From contig NZ_RWKV01000016.1 in assembly GCF_003993795.1 (NCBI RefSeq), positions 372,001-436,000 on the forward strand: 64,000 nt of DNA, given 5' to 3'. Positions within the stretch are counted from its first letter, which is position 1; every line of letters starts with the position of its first letter. The notes beneath the pieces were generated by a model that was not told the DNA's origin, searched no databases, and saw nothing but the letters and a program-made list of their open reading frames with translations. Made by a program: the position numbers and the translations under genes. This document shows positions 51,948 through 59,383 of the stretch, in pieces. Source of the stretch: Aquabacter cavernae. Its GTDB lineage: Bacteria > Pseudomonadota > Alphaproteobacteria > Rhizobiales > Xanthobacteraceae.

Positions 51948-51976
51948 TTGACATTTAGACGGTAATATGATATTCT
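51948..51976 (+). promoter_or_regulatory. Strong sigma-70 promoter
   Basis: TTGACA, a 17-base spacer and TATTCT: a perfect -35 and a good -10 at optimal spacing. It lies about 45 bases upstream of the ATG of the 52021-52428 gene, giving a leader of about 38 bases. Confidence 0.85.
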
Positions 51977-51997
51977 CATAGGGGCGGAGTGCGCCGC

Positions 51998-52013
51998 CTC
52001 CTTCTCGAAGGAG
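51998..52013 (+). promoter_or_regulatory. Hairpin covering the ribosome-binding site
   Basis: CTCCTTC pairs with GAAGGAG, the Shine-Dalgarno of the gene starting at 52021. The SD is therefore sequestered in a short stem next to the start, which could act as a thermosensor or a site opened by a protein or ribosome. Confidence 0.5.
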
Positions 52014-52020
52014 CTCCCCT

Positions 52021-52428
52021 ATGAACGACAAGTCGAACGTCACGCCTCTCGCTGCCGCCAAATCGACGGAGAAGGCCACCAGCGGCAAAGTCGGCACTGT
52101 TGTCGCCTCTGCCGAGCCGAAGGCCGTGGCGGCCTCTGCGCCCGCCTCGGACGCTGGCGGTGGCGCCAAGGTGAAGGCTGCCGCTGTGCCGGCTGCGCCT
52201 GCGGCTAAGACGGCCTGGCAGGACGGGCCGTGGCAGGCCGTCGCCGCCGGGGAGGTCGTCCTCATCGCCGACAACAGCGATGGCGAGTTTCAAGGATGGT
52301 GGCCGGCCAAGGTCATCTCGCGTTCCGGCGACTTCGTCACCTGCGAGTTCCTCGGCTACGAGAGCATGGGCCGCTTCACCAAGCCGCTCAGCGCGCTGAG
52401 CCTCATGCACCCCGCTCACAAGGACTGA
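52021..52428 (+). CDS. Hypothetical protein with C-terminal Tudor/Agenet-like domain
   Basis: 135 aa. Residues 1-65 are disordered, rich in Ala, Lys, Pro and Val. Residues about 70-130 form a compact module (GEVVLIADNSDGEFQGWWPAKVI, then DFVTCEFLGYESMGRFTK), whose GWW-x-A-x-V and D-Y/F-E-S pattern resembles SH3-like Tudor/Agenet domains. Such domains bind methylated proteins or nucleic acids in eukaryotes; bacterial members are uncharacterised. A strong promoter precedes it and a hairpin follows, so it is probably abundant and monocistronic. The mix of disordered Ala/Lys tail and small beta domain recalls nucleoid-associated proteins. Confidence 0.72.
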   Translation: MNDKSNVTPLAAAKSTEKATSGKVGTVVASAEPKAVAASAPASDAGGGAKVKAAAVPAAPAAKTAWQDGPWQAVAAGEVVLIADNSDGEFQGWWPAKVISRSGDFVTCEFLGYESMGRFTKPLSALSLMHPAHKD

Positions 52429-52435
52429 GCCGAAG

Positions 52436-52464
52436 GAGGCGCCGCTTTGCGGCGCCTCTCTCTC
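52436..52464 (+). terminator. Probable terminator after the 52021 gene
   Basis: Perfect 10-bp stem GAGGCGCCGC / GCGGCGCCTC with a TTT loop, followed by TCTCTCTC. It lies 8 bases past the stop; the T-run is interrupted by C, so efficiency may be moderate. Confidence 0.7.
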
Positions 52465-52488
52465 ATGTCTCGCATGCGGAGGACATCC

Positions 52489-52875
52489 ATGAGCAGGACG
52501 CAAAGGCGCCGTCGCGCGGGTTGGCGGCCGGCGAGTACGATTGTTCGCGATTGCCTGATCTATGCCCAGTCAATCGCCGCGCTCAAGGCGGCGCACGAGA
52601 TGGATCCTGATCCGGAGGGCCGATACGCCGCCCATCACGCAGAGCATCTGCGCGAGCGGGGCGCCCGGGCACTTGAGCGCCTTACTCAGACCGAAGCCGC
52701 CACACCGGATGAGCTGAGGGGGAAGGCCAGGGTGGCGGCCCTGTTGATCGCCGATGGACATGGCGCACTCGAGGCGGAGGTGGAGGCCTTCATGACGGCT
52801 CTCCTTCTCGACATCGAGTTCTGCCTGCAAGGCGCGATCTTTGTCCCGGGCCCGTCATTCGAGCAGTGGCGGTGA
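52489..52875 (+). CDS. Hypothetical protein, Arg-rich start and helical body
   Basis: 128 aa from the ATG with GGAGG 7 bases upstream; a longer frame upstream crosses the previous terminator. After the basic start MSRTQRRRRAGWRPAS, the rest is predicted mostly helical (IAALKAAHEMDPD, HHAEHLRERGARALERL, EVEAFMTALLLDIEFCL). No family recognised. It is convergent with a small XRE regulator, 15 bases apart. Confidence 0.6.
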   Translation: MSRTQRRRRAGWRPASTIVRDCLIYAQSIAALKAAHEMDPDPEGRYAAHHAEHLRERGARALERLTQTEAATPDELRGKARVAALLIADGHGALEAEVEAFMTALLLDIEFCLQGAIFVPGPSFEQWR

Positions 52876-52890
52876 TAAGCCCGCGCCACG

Positions 52891-53160
52891 TCACTTCGGC
52901 TTGAGGCGTGGCGCGCGCTTGCGCTCCGTGAGCGGCGGACGGGCGTCTTCATCCTCTTCGAACAGCGCCTTGATGCTGACGCCCAAGGCCTCGGCCGCAT
53001 GCCAGACCGTCACCACCGTTGGATTGCGGCGGCCGGCTTCCAGGCTGCTGATATAGGCGCGGTCCACGCCCATGCGGGCGGCGACGTCCTCCTGGGACAG
53101 CCCGGCGGCGAGCCGCAGCCTTCTGACATTCGTCCCGACAAGTTGCCGCGCATCCACCAT
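52891..53160 (-). CDS. Small XRE-family DNA-binding protein
   Basis: 89 aa. The helix-turn-helix spans about residues 10-65 (VRRLRLAAGLSQEDVAARMGVDRAYISSLEAGRRNPTVV in outline), followed by an acidic-then-basic tail (EEDEDARPPLTERKR). It resembles antitoxin/phage-type repressors, but no toxin gene is next to it. It faces the 53235 gene across a 74-base spacer with GTGC/GCAC repeats and a promoter, so it may autoregulate and control that operon. Confidence 0.85.
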   Translation of the reverse strand: MVDARQLVGTNVRRLRLAAGLSQEDVAARMGVDRAYISSLEAGRRNPTVVTVWHAAEALGVSIKALFEEDEDARPPLTERKRAPRLKPK

Positions 53161-53178
53161 GGGGTGGAAACGGCCTAA

Positions 53179-53207
53179 TTGTGCACTCTTGTGCTACGCA
53201 CTATAAT
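53179..53207 (+). promoter_or_regulatory. Promoter with repeats between XRE gene and secreted-protein operon
   Basis: TTGTGC, a 17-base spacer and a perfect TATAAT, 27 bases upstream of the ATG at 53235. GTGC-TAC-GCAC (53191-53201) and further GTGCAC and TGCAC copies overlap it, consistent with a repressor site for the divergent XRE protein. Confidence 0.7.
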
Positions 53208-53234
53208 GCACGTTATGGGTGAGGAGCATTGCAG

Positions 53235-54635
53235 ATGGGGGAATTTCGAGGATTGCCGGCAGCTGGCCTTGCCTGCCTCGCCACGACACTGGTTGTGATG
53301 GGCGGTCCGCCCGCCGCAGCTCAGGCTTCATTCGAGTTCGGCTACAAGGATCGGATCTTCAAGCAGCAATACGTTCTGCCCGAGGAGATTCCGGCTTCGA
53401 GATTGAATGAAGTGGCGTTAGCTCTCGTGGCTATCGCCATGGCAAACCCGACAACGGCCACGGTTGTGACCGATCCGAACGTATTGAGGCGCCAGCTTCA
53501 GGGGGAGTGCGGGGTCATTCTTCTGCGAAGACTTGCGCCGGGGCCCATGACGGACGCCCAGCGTGCACTTGCCAAAATGCCGGATGCCCTCGATCCGATG
53601 CCGGATCGGCTCATCAAGGTCACGTGCAATGCCCAGGTTTTATATTTTGTAGCGGCAAGCGCAGATCCTGCTTCTACCGATCGCCAGCTCGACGATTTGG
53701 CACGCTACATCCCGGAGCGGTTCCGAGATGATTGGGTCATGATTGACCGTATCCAAGATGCGCGACTTTTGCCGTCATTAAAGAAATTCGCAACCCTGTG
53801 GTTTCGCGCCGATCTCTTGAAGCGGAAAGGGGTTTCCGGCGCAGCTGATATTCTCTCCGAACTTGAGAGCGGTCCGTTCAGCCTGCGGCTTTCGAAGTTC
53901 GCCGACGCCGAAGGCTACGACCCCGTGGATGCGCGGTTGACGTCATTGGAGAACGACGCTGTTCAACGTCTCCCCCGCCTTCAAGCGGAAGATGCCGCTT
54001 CCAGGAAGGAGAGGGAACAGGCTGCGTATGCCGCTCGGCTGCTCCGAGAAGCGGACGACGCCGTAGCGCGTGCCGAAGGGTACCTGAAGGGCAAGACAGA
54101 GGAATACGAAAACGCGGCGATGCGAGCCCGCTTGAATCCGGACCCCACAAGTACGGCCGCACGGGTGGCGGCGTTTCTCGAGGACCAGGTCACGCGCGCG
54201 AAGGCTGATCTGAAGGGGGTCATTGCCGACCGTGAGACGCTAAAGGCGCATCTCGCACAGGTCGCCAATGGCACGCCTGCCACGCCCGCGCAGCCCCAAG
54301 CGCAAGCCCAGCCCGGCGATCCCTCCATGTGCTTTGCCGGGGAGCGGTGCAGTATTCTGTCGAAGACGATCTTCTGCGAGACGCTCGGCCAGATGCAGGC
54401 CGTGCTTGCGAAGCCGGCGGGCCCCCAACGCCGCAAGCTGCTTCATGACCTCATGGCGAGACGCGTCTGCCTGGTGCTCGAGCCCGGCACGCTTCTCTAT
54501 CCCCATGGCGACCTTCTGACGGTCACCCCCATCGGCGAGGCGCCCACCAAGGCGGTTGCGGCGAAACTCGAGACAGGGCGCGAAGGCTTCGTCCTCGAAA
54601 GCGCTGTCGGTAGCCATCAGACAGCCAGCCGCTAG
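53235..54635 (+). CDS. Secreted coiled-coil hypothetical protein
   Basis: 466 aa from the ATG 8 bases after GAGGAG (a TTG two codons earlier is less likely). Signal peptide to about residue 29 (GGPPAAAQA). The mature part has an alpha/beta region (about 30-200), a long helical region probably coiled-coil (about 215-330, LENDAVQRLPRLQAEDAASRKEREQ in outline), a Pro/Gln linker and a C-terminal module with two close cysteines (MCFAGERCSILSK), then IFCETLG and RVCLVLEPGTLLYPHGD; the last resembles an SH3-like strand set. No family recognised. It leads a four-gene run ending at 56179. Confidence 0.75.
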   Translation: MGEFRGLPAAGLACLATTLVVMGGPPAAAQASFEFGYKDRIFKQQYVLPEEIPASRLNEVALALVAIAMANPTTATVVTDPNVLRRQLQGECGVILLRRLAPGPMTDAQRALAKMPDALDPMPDRLIKVTCNAQVLYFVAASADPASTDRQLDDLARYIPERFRDDWVMIDRIQDARLLPSLKKFATLWFRADLLKRKGVSGAADILSELESGPFSLRLSKFADAEGYDPVDARLTSLENDAVQRLPRLQAEDAASRKEREQAAYAARLLREADDAVARAEGYLKGKTEEYENAAMRARLNPDPTSTAARVAAFLEDQVTRAKADLKGVIADRETLKAHLAQVANGTPATPAQPQAQAQPGDPSMCFAGERCSILSKTIFCETLGQMQAVLAKPAGPQRRKLLHDLMARRVCLVLEPGTLLYPHGDLLTVTPIGEAPTKAVAAKLETGREGFVLESAVGSHQTASR

Positions 54636-54649
54636 AGGTCGCGACATCC

Positions 54650-55267
54650 ATGAAAGTCTGGCTCATCAACCCGAAGACGGGCGCGTTGAAGCACGCGCCC
54701 GTCAAGGCTTCATCGCTTCACTCAACGCTCGCTGTGTGGGCCGTGCTGGCCGTGTGCTTGATCGTGCTGACGCTCTTCGAGCCGCCCTCGTATAGCAGCA
54801 TGCTCAGGATCATCTGGGCCCCTATGGCGGCCTTCAGCATCTTCATAACACACCGCCGCCTTGGGAAGTCGATGTATCTACGCGGCTGGCGGTTTGCCGA
54901 CCCCGATGGATTGGATGCCCGCATGGCGCGGGCTCAGTGGGACCTCCCGCCCGTCGAGGCTCCTTCCGAGAGACCGAGCATGGCAGCGCCTTTCGTGCTC
55001 AACGAAGCCGCCTTTCTCGCCGAGGCAACCCTCCCCGCCAGCGCCCCTCCGCAGGCCATCCGAATGCCCCGCATCCCGCACATGTCCGGAGGAACGAACT
55101 TCATGCGCTTCATCATGTATGCCGTGGCCGTGCTGGCCTTTCTCGCCGGCATTCTCTCGGTCGTGTCCATGCGCTCAGACATCCAACTGGGCATGAGCCT
55201 GACGGCCTTCATCGGCAGCTTCATCCTGCTTGGCCTCGGCCACATCATGGGAAGGCTGGCGCGATGA
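54650..55267 (+). CDS. Membrane protein, DUF2628-like N-terminus (gene A)
   Basis: 205 aa. N-terminal MKVWLINPKTGALKHAPV is shared in pattern with the 55802 gene (MKVLLHNPNSGELKAVKI), as is the YLRGWRFADPDGLDARMAR segment (LLEKGWKFAHPEAVETQF there). Two hydrophobic segments lie at about 28-65 and two at about 150-203. It starts 14 bases after the secreted coiled-coil gene and overlaps gene B by 4 bases (ATGA). Its C-terminal part survives as a remnant at 48185, so this pair has been duplicated nearby. Function unknown; inner-membrane location likely. Confidence 0.72.
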   Translation: MKVWLINPKTGALKHAPVKASSLHSTLAVWAVLAVCLIVLTLFEPPSYSSMLRIIWAPMAAFSIFITHRRLGKSMYLRGWRFADPDGLDARMARAQWDLPPVEAPSERPSMAAPFVLNEAAFLAEATLPASAPPQAIRMPRIPHMSGGTNFMRFIMYAVAVLAFLAGILSVVSMRSDIQLGMSLTAFIGSFILLGLGHIMGRLAR

Positions 55268-55698
55268 AGGGTGTCACGTTCGTCGCTCTTTTCGCCGCCA
55301 TTGCGGGTGTGGCGCCGGCCAGTGCTCAGAGCCGGGATTCAGGCACCGGTTGGCAGTGCTTCGACAACATGGAGCAGTTGAGGGCCTTCGAAACCGAGGG
55401 TCCCATTCGGCTGAACAACATTTCGATCCGAGAGGCGCCCGATCTTATCTCCGGCGTCTCGAAGATCACGTTCAAGGCGTCCATCGCCAATCGCAGTCGC
55501 TCCCGCGTCGTCGCTTCGGTGGAGATGATCGGTTCAGCGGGCGCCACCTCCTTGTTCGCCATATCTGCTCGCCCGAGCTTCGATGTCGTGAACCCGGGCG
55601 ACAATGCCGAACTGACCCAATCCATCTTCGCCGAGAAGGACACGCTCGCCAGGGCCGATGGCGGGTGCATCAAGTTCGTGGCTTTTCCGACGAAATAA
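55264..55698 (+). CDS. Secreted protein of unknown function (gene B)
   Basis: 144 aa with a signal peptide (VALFAAIAGVAPASAQ). The mature part is a single predicted beta-sandwich (ISGVSKITFKASIANRSRSRVVASVEMIG in outline) with two cysteines (WQCFDN and GGCIKF) that probably pair. It is translationally coupled to gene A. Its sequence pattern (NRSRSRVVASVEM, NPGDNAELTQSIFA) recalls periplasmic Ig-like domains. Remnants of paralogues lie at 41230-41393 (C-terminal part) and 48185-48341 (signal peptide). Confidence 0.75.
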   Translation: MKGVTFVALFAAIAGVAPASAQSRDSGTGWQCFDNMEQLRAFETEGPIRLNNISIREAPDLISGVSKITFKASIANRSRSRVVASVEMIGSAGATSLFAISARPSFDVVNPGDNAELTQSIFAEKDTLARADGGCIKFVAFPTK

Positions 55699-55801
55699 CC
55701 GGGCCGCCTGCTGCGATGGCCTTGCGGCGGCTCGCTCGTCACAGCAGCACAAGGCGGCGAGTCAGGCCGCCGCCCTCCCTATTTCAAGACCTGGGGGTAT
55801 C

Positions 55802-56179
55802 ATGAAAGTTCTTCTGCACAATCCAAACAGCGGCGAGCTAAAGGCCGTGAAGATCGGCTGGAGCTGGACATTGTTCTTTTTCAGCGGCTTCTTCGGTCTG
55901 CCCCTGTTCCTTCGCAAGCTCTATTACTGGGGGCTGTTTTTCCTGATCCTGCCCCTCATGTTCAGCTTTGCGCCCGAGATACCCGAGGACAAAGGCGAGC
56001 AGGCCGTGATCGTGCTGACCTACCTATTCAGTGTGCTCATCCAGTTTGGGCTATACGTCTTCATCGCCATCAAGGGTAATGAGCTGACGGCCAAGAACCT
56101 GCTGGAAAAGGGCTGGAAATTCGCCCATCCAGAGGCCGTTGAGACGCAGTTCGCGAAGCACAAATGGAGGCTCATGTGA
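55802..56179 (+). CDS. DUF2628-like small membrane protein
   Basis: 125 aa. The start is MKVLLHNPNSGELKAVKIGWSW; three hydrophobic segments follow (about 22-40, 42-60, 70-95), then a soluble tail NLLEKGWKFAHPEAVETQFAKHKW. The pattern matches short DUF2628-type proteins (N-terminal strand pair, TM bundle, conserved GW). It shares both end motifs with gene A, so the two are paralogues. A GGGGGT ribosome site precedes the ATG; the gap from gene B is 103 bases. Function unknown. Confidence 0.75.
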   Translation: MKVLLHNPNSGELKAVKIGWSWTLFFFSGFFGLPLFLRKLYYWGLFFLILPLMFSFAPEIPEDKGEQAVIVLTYLFSVLIQFGLYVFIAIKGNELTAKNLLEKGWKFAHPEAVETQFAKHKWRLM

Positions 56180-56351
56180 GTGTCTCCTTCGACCACCGGC
56201 TTGTTTTGAAGCCAAGCTGCCGCTTGCCCGTTGACTATCGCGCACCGGGGCGGGTGACGTCAGGGGGTTGGGCCCTTATGCGCAAAGGATTTTCCACGAT
56301 CCTCATGAGCGATAGAAGGGTTATCTATAAATCACAGACTTGCTAAAATAA

Positions 56352-56378
56352 GAGCTATAAAGAGGCGTTCTATAGCTC
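56352..56378. promoter_or_regulatory. Inverted repeat before fic remnant
   Basis: Perfect 8-bp arms GAGCTATA / TATAGCTC with an 11-base spacer, 6 bases upstream of the fic-remnant start. The preceding bases are AT-rich and could hold a promoter. Probably the old operator of the decayed fic gene. Confidence 0.5.
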
Positions 56379-56383
56379 ACGGC

Positions 56384-56708
56384 ATGGAACTGGGCCCAGC
56401 GCGGATGGCCACGCTTCACTACGATATGGCCGCTCTCGAGGCGATGGAGCGGCAGTTTCTTCTGCTATCCGGGGAGGTGATCGGGGCTGTCCGCCATGTG
56501 AGCGACGGAGAACGCGATCTGCTTCGGATCGAATCCCTCAGCAACGAGGCCGTCAAGACCAGCGCAATCGAAGGCGAAATGCTGGATCGTCTCAGTATCC
56601 AATCATCTCTGCGCCGGCAGCTCGGGCTCGATGCCGATAATCGCGACGTGAAGTCGTAGGAACGTAGCGTCGCTGAAATGATGATTGATCTCTATCGCAC
56701 CTGAGAGG
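56384..56708 (+). pseudogene. N-terminal remnant of Fic-family protein (DUF4172)
   Basis: An open frame of 91 codons carries the DUF4172 motif SLSNEAVKTSAIEGEMLDR and SIQSSLRRQLGL, the inhibitory/N-terminal region of class II Fic AMP-transferases. A stop interrupts at 56657; in the same frame the family sequence continues (ERSVAEMMIDLYR) to a second stop at 56702. The catalytic HPFxxGNGR half is absent. It is a truncated, decayed gene. Confidence 0.85.
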
Positions 56709-57096
56709 CTCAACGAGGTTGCGCTCGACGGATTTCGGCCCATGAAAAATTCGATCTCTGCGCCGGATGCCAAGCATTCCAGCACGGTGGCGCGGATACC
56801 ATCATCGTGCAGGGCGGAATAAACATGGACGCTACCACGTTGCCCGTACAGGCATCAGGCGGCCGCAGCGTTGCCAGAGCTGAGAAGAGCCACCCGGTCA
56901 CGCCGAGTTCGCGATACCGGCTGAGCGCCATGGACGCACCACATGCATTGAAGCTACAAGTGGGATCGATCGGCTCGTCCTTCAGATAGAGATGCGGCAG
57001 GCCTGAGGTCTGTCCGAATGTTTCGAGGCGAACAATAGGCGTGAATCCTTCGCCCATATGCACGCTTTGATCTGAGATCACGTCATGGTCCGCCAT
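56700..57096 (-). pseudogene. Remnant of threonine-synthase-like PLP enzyme
   Basis: The frame from 57096 reads GEGFTPIVRLETFG, LPHLYLKDEPIDPTCSFNACGAS and SRYRELGV, matching threonine synthase (GEG-TPL, LYLKDEG-NPTGSFKARGA). The PLP lysine of SFKARG is replaced by Asn in SFNACG. Downstream, a frame shift is needed to recover LECLASGAEIEFFMGR, which fits the next part of the fold. Only the first third of the gene is left; it meets the fic remnant tail to tail. Confidence 0.78.
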
Positions 57097-57127
57097 CCGC
57101 CGCCATTGTTAAATGGAAGAGGAGATT

Positions 57128-58039
57128 TCAACGCGAGCCACATGGCGGATCCGCTTGCGGGCCGAGCGATTTCTGAAGCGACCGCGCGAGGTTCGCGAGT
57201 TGGGGCGCGATCTGCGTTTCCAGCACGGACGTGGACAGGCTGGCGGCCGGGGCCCCGCAATTCAACACATAGGGGACCGTGCCATCGGGCATCACGAGGG
57301 GCACCGCCACCGTGTTATAGGCCTTGTGGTAGACGCCGATATTCAGCACGAAGCCGGTGCGCCCATAATCCAGCAGGGCCTCTTCGAGGCAGGCCCGCGC
57401 CGTACTGAACCGCGCTTCATCCTGCGCGGTGAGCTCGTTCAGGATGCGCGCCCGCCCATCTGGCCCATGGCCCGCGATGAAGGCCCAGCCCAAAGCGGAC
57501 GTGGCGAGCGGGACGGTGGAGCCGACGCGCAAATTCATGAGGAGTTGGTTCTGGCCCTCGCACCGCTCGACGAACACCATGTCGAGGCCGTCGCGCACGC
57601 CGATGCCGCAGGCCGCGCCGTATTTGGAGGCGAGTTCCTGCATGTAGGGGCGGGCGAGATCGATCACGCTCATTCCCGACAGGGCGCTATATCCCAGCCG
57701 CAGCACCGCGAGGCCCGGGCGCATGCGCTCGTTGGCCACCATGGTCAGCATACCCAGTTCCAGCAGGGTATGGCACAGCCGCCAGACGGTGGGCTGCGGC
57801 AGGCCGGTGATCTTGGCGATCTGTGAGCCGCTCAGCTCCGGACGGTTCACGCTGAAGCACTGAAGAATCATCACGCCCCGCGCCAGCGCCGTCACGAACT
57901 GCCGGTCCTTGCCGCTCTCCCCTGCCTCATCCGCCGCCGCGCCAGCCGCGCCTTGGGCCTCGCCCCCGACAGGGTGCGTGGCCAAGGGCAAAGGCGGCCG
58001 TCCACGGCGACGGGGGGCTCCATCCTGCGTGCTCACCAT
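57128..58039 (-). CDS. IclR-family transcriptional regulator
   Basis: 303 aa from the ATG giving MVSTQDGAPRRRGRPP; an ATG 10 codons earlier is possible. A basic, Pro/Ala-rich tail precedes the winged HTH (about 75-135, GVMILQCFSVNRPELSGSQIAKITGLPQPTVWRLCHTL in outline) and the IclR effector domain (about 150-300, RDGLDMVFVERCEG, STVPLATSALGWAFIAG). It is divergent from the catabolic cluster; two palindromes lie in the shared spacer and a third before the CoA-transferase gene, so it very likely controls the whole cluster. The effector is unknown, presumably a pathway acid or CoA ester. Confidence 0.93.
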   Translation of the reverse strand: MVSTQDGAPRRRGRPPLPLATHPVGGEAQGAAGAAADEAGESGKDRQFVTALARGVMILQCFSVNRPELSGSQIAKITGLPQPTVWRLCHTLLELGMLTMVANERMRPGLAVLRLGYSALSGMSVIDLARPYMQELASKYGAACGIGVRDGLDMVFVERCEGQNQLLMNLRVGSTVPLATSALGWAFIAGHGPDGRARILNELTAQDEARFSTARACLEEALLDYGRTGFVLNIGVYHKAYNTVAVPLVMPDGTVPYVLNCGAPAASLSTSVLETQIAPQLANLARSLQKSLGPQADPPCGSR

Positions 58040-58078
58040 GACCTCCACTTGTGCTGCACCATCAAGCATGACATAAAT

Positions 58079-58113
58079 ATTCGCTAAGCAATATATATAT
58101 TTGCATAGCGAAT
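58079..58113. promoter_or_regulatory. Twin IclR-type operator in divergent promoter
   Basis: Two 15-bp palindromic sites, ATTCGC-TAA-GCAATA (58079-58093) and ATTTGC-ATA-GCGAAT (58099-58113), with centres 20 bases apart, two helix turns. Together they form a near-perfect 35-bp palindrome between the regulator and the oxidoreductase gene. Confidence 0.78.
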
Positions 58114-58156
58114 TAAAAGGAAATCTTCCGCGGTACACGCGGTCCGAGGAGAGGAC

Positions 58157-59329
58157 ATGGAACCAAGGCTTTTCCAGCCGCTGGACATCAGGGGCGTTAC
58201 GCTTCGGAACCGCATCGCGCTTGCGCCGATGCTGACCTATGGCGCGCGCAACGGCTACGTCACCGATTGGCACATGGCCCATCTCGGCAAGTTCGCGGCC
58301 GGCGGGGTTGGCCTCGTCTTTCTGGAATCCACCAAGGTCGATCCGCGCGGCTGCACCACAGCCAACGATCCCGGCATCTGGAAGGACGACTTCATCGCGC
58401 CGCTCCAGCGCATTACGCAGTTCGTGAAATCCCAGGGCGCGGCGGCGGGCATTCAGCTAGGCCATTCCGGGCGCAAGGCGCGCAATTCCCTTCCCTGGCT
58501 CGGCCGCGCGCCGCTCGCCTCGGCGCCGGGGGTCGATCACGGAGAAGAGTGGGAACTCATCGGCCCGAGCGCCATCCCCCATTCCCCCCAGGCCGGCGTC
58601 CCGCGCGCCATGACGGTGGATGACATCGCCGAACAGGTGGAGGCCTGGGGCCTCGCCGCTGTGCGCGCCGACCGGGCCGGATTTGACGTGCTCGAAATCC
58701 ACTGCGCCCACGGCTATCTGCTGCACCAATTCCTGTCCCCCATGGCCAACGCCCGCACCGATGCCTATGGCGGCAGCTTCCTCAATCGCGCCCGCTTTCC
58801 TTTGGATGTTGTGGAGCGCGTGCGGGCCGCATGGCCCGCCGACAAGCCGCTGTTCGTGCGCATTTCGGCAGTGGACGAAGGCGGCTGGACCATCGAGGAG
58901 AGCGTCGCCTTCTCCCGTCTGCTCAAGGAGCACGGCGTCGATGTCGTGGATTGCAGCGCGGGCGGCATGACGCCCGCATCCGTTACCGAGGTGGGGCCGG
59001 TGCCGGTGCTGGGATATCAGGTTCCGTTCGCCCACCGCATCCGCCAGGACGTGGACATGAAGACCATGGCGGTCGGCCTGATCATCCATGCCGATCAGGC
59101 GGACGCCATCCTCACGGATGGCTCGGCCGACCTCGTGGCCCTGGGACGGGAACTGCTCCACAACCCCAATTGGGCACTGGACGCGGCGGAAAAGCTGGGC
59201 CGGGCCGATGTCTTCGCCACCGTGCCTCCCAACTATGGCTATTGGCTGGAAAAGCGCGCCCGTGCGGGCTTCGCGCGCCGCTCCTCCACATGGCTCGCCG
59301 GCAGCGACCAACCGCGCGGAGCCGCCTGA
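58157..59329 (+). CDS. NADH:flavin oxidoreductase, old yellow enzyme family
   Basis: 390 aa TIM-barrel FMN protein. Recognisable parts: NRIALAPMLTYGA (N-terminal FMN strand), GIQLGHSGRK, the substrate-anion pair in HCAHGYLLHQFLSP with N-R-T-D-A-Y-G-G after it, and C-terminal ALGRELLHNPNW. The YqjM-type cysteine of APMCMYS is Leu/Thr here, as in classical OYE. It would reduce an activated C=C bond or demethylate with NAD(P)H. It is the first gene of the IclR-controlled cluster, with GAGGAGAG before its ATG. Confidence 0.92.
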   Translation: MEPRLFQPLDIRGVTLRNRIALAPMLTYGARNGYVTDWHMAHLGKFAAGGVGLVFLESTKVDPRGCTTANDPGIWKDDFIAPLQRITQFVKSQGAAAGIQLGHSGRKARNSLPWLGRAPLASAPGVDHGEEWELIGPSAIPHSPQAGVPRAMTVDDIAEQVEAWGLAAVRADRAGFDVLEIHCAHGYLLHQFLSPMANARTDAYGGSFLNRARFPLDVVERVRAAWPADKPLFVRISAVDEGGWTIEESVAFSRLLKEHGVDVVDCSAGGMTPASVTEVGPVPVLGYQVPFAHRIRQDVDMKTMAVGLIIHADQADAILTDGSADLVALGRELLHNPNWALDAAEKLGRADVFATVPPNYGYWLEKRARAGFARRSSTWLAGSDQPRGAA

Positions 59330-59358
59330 CATTCTGCTGGCCATACTATGAATAATCA

Positions 59359-59373
59359 ATTTGCATAGCAAAT
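59359..59373. promoter_or_regulatory. Third copy of IclR-type operator
   Basis: ATTTGC-ATA-GCAAAT, perfect 6-bp arms, 10 bases upstream of the CoA-transferase start. It differs at one position from the site at 58099-58113. It implies a second regulated promoter, or roadblock, inside the cluster. Confidence 0.72.
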
Positions 59374-59383
59374 AGGTGATGAT

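Noticed and set aside
52891-53160. Toxin-antitoxin pair with the XRE gene
   Set aside because: The convergent 128-aa gene and the divergent secreted protein do not resemble known toxins, and neither is co-oriented with the XRE gene.
56710-57096. Minus-strand frame as an intact small gene
   Set aside because: It is the first third of threonine synthase with the PLP lysine lost and a frame shift, i.e. a remnant.
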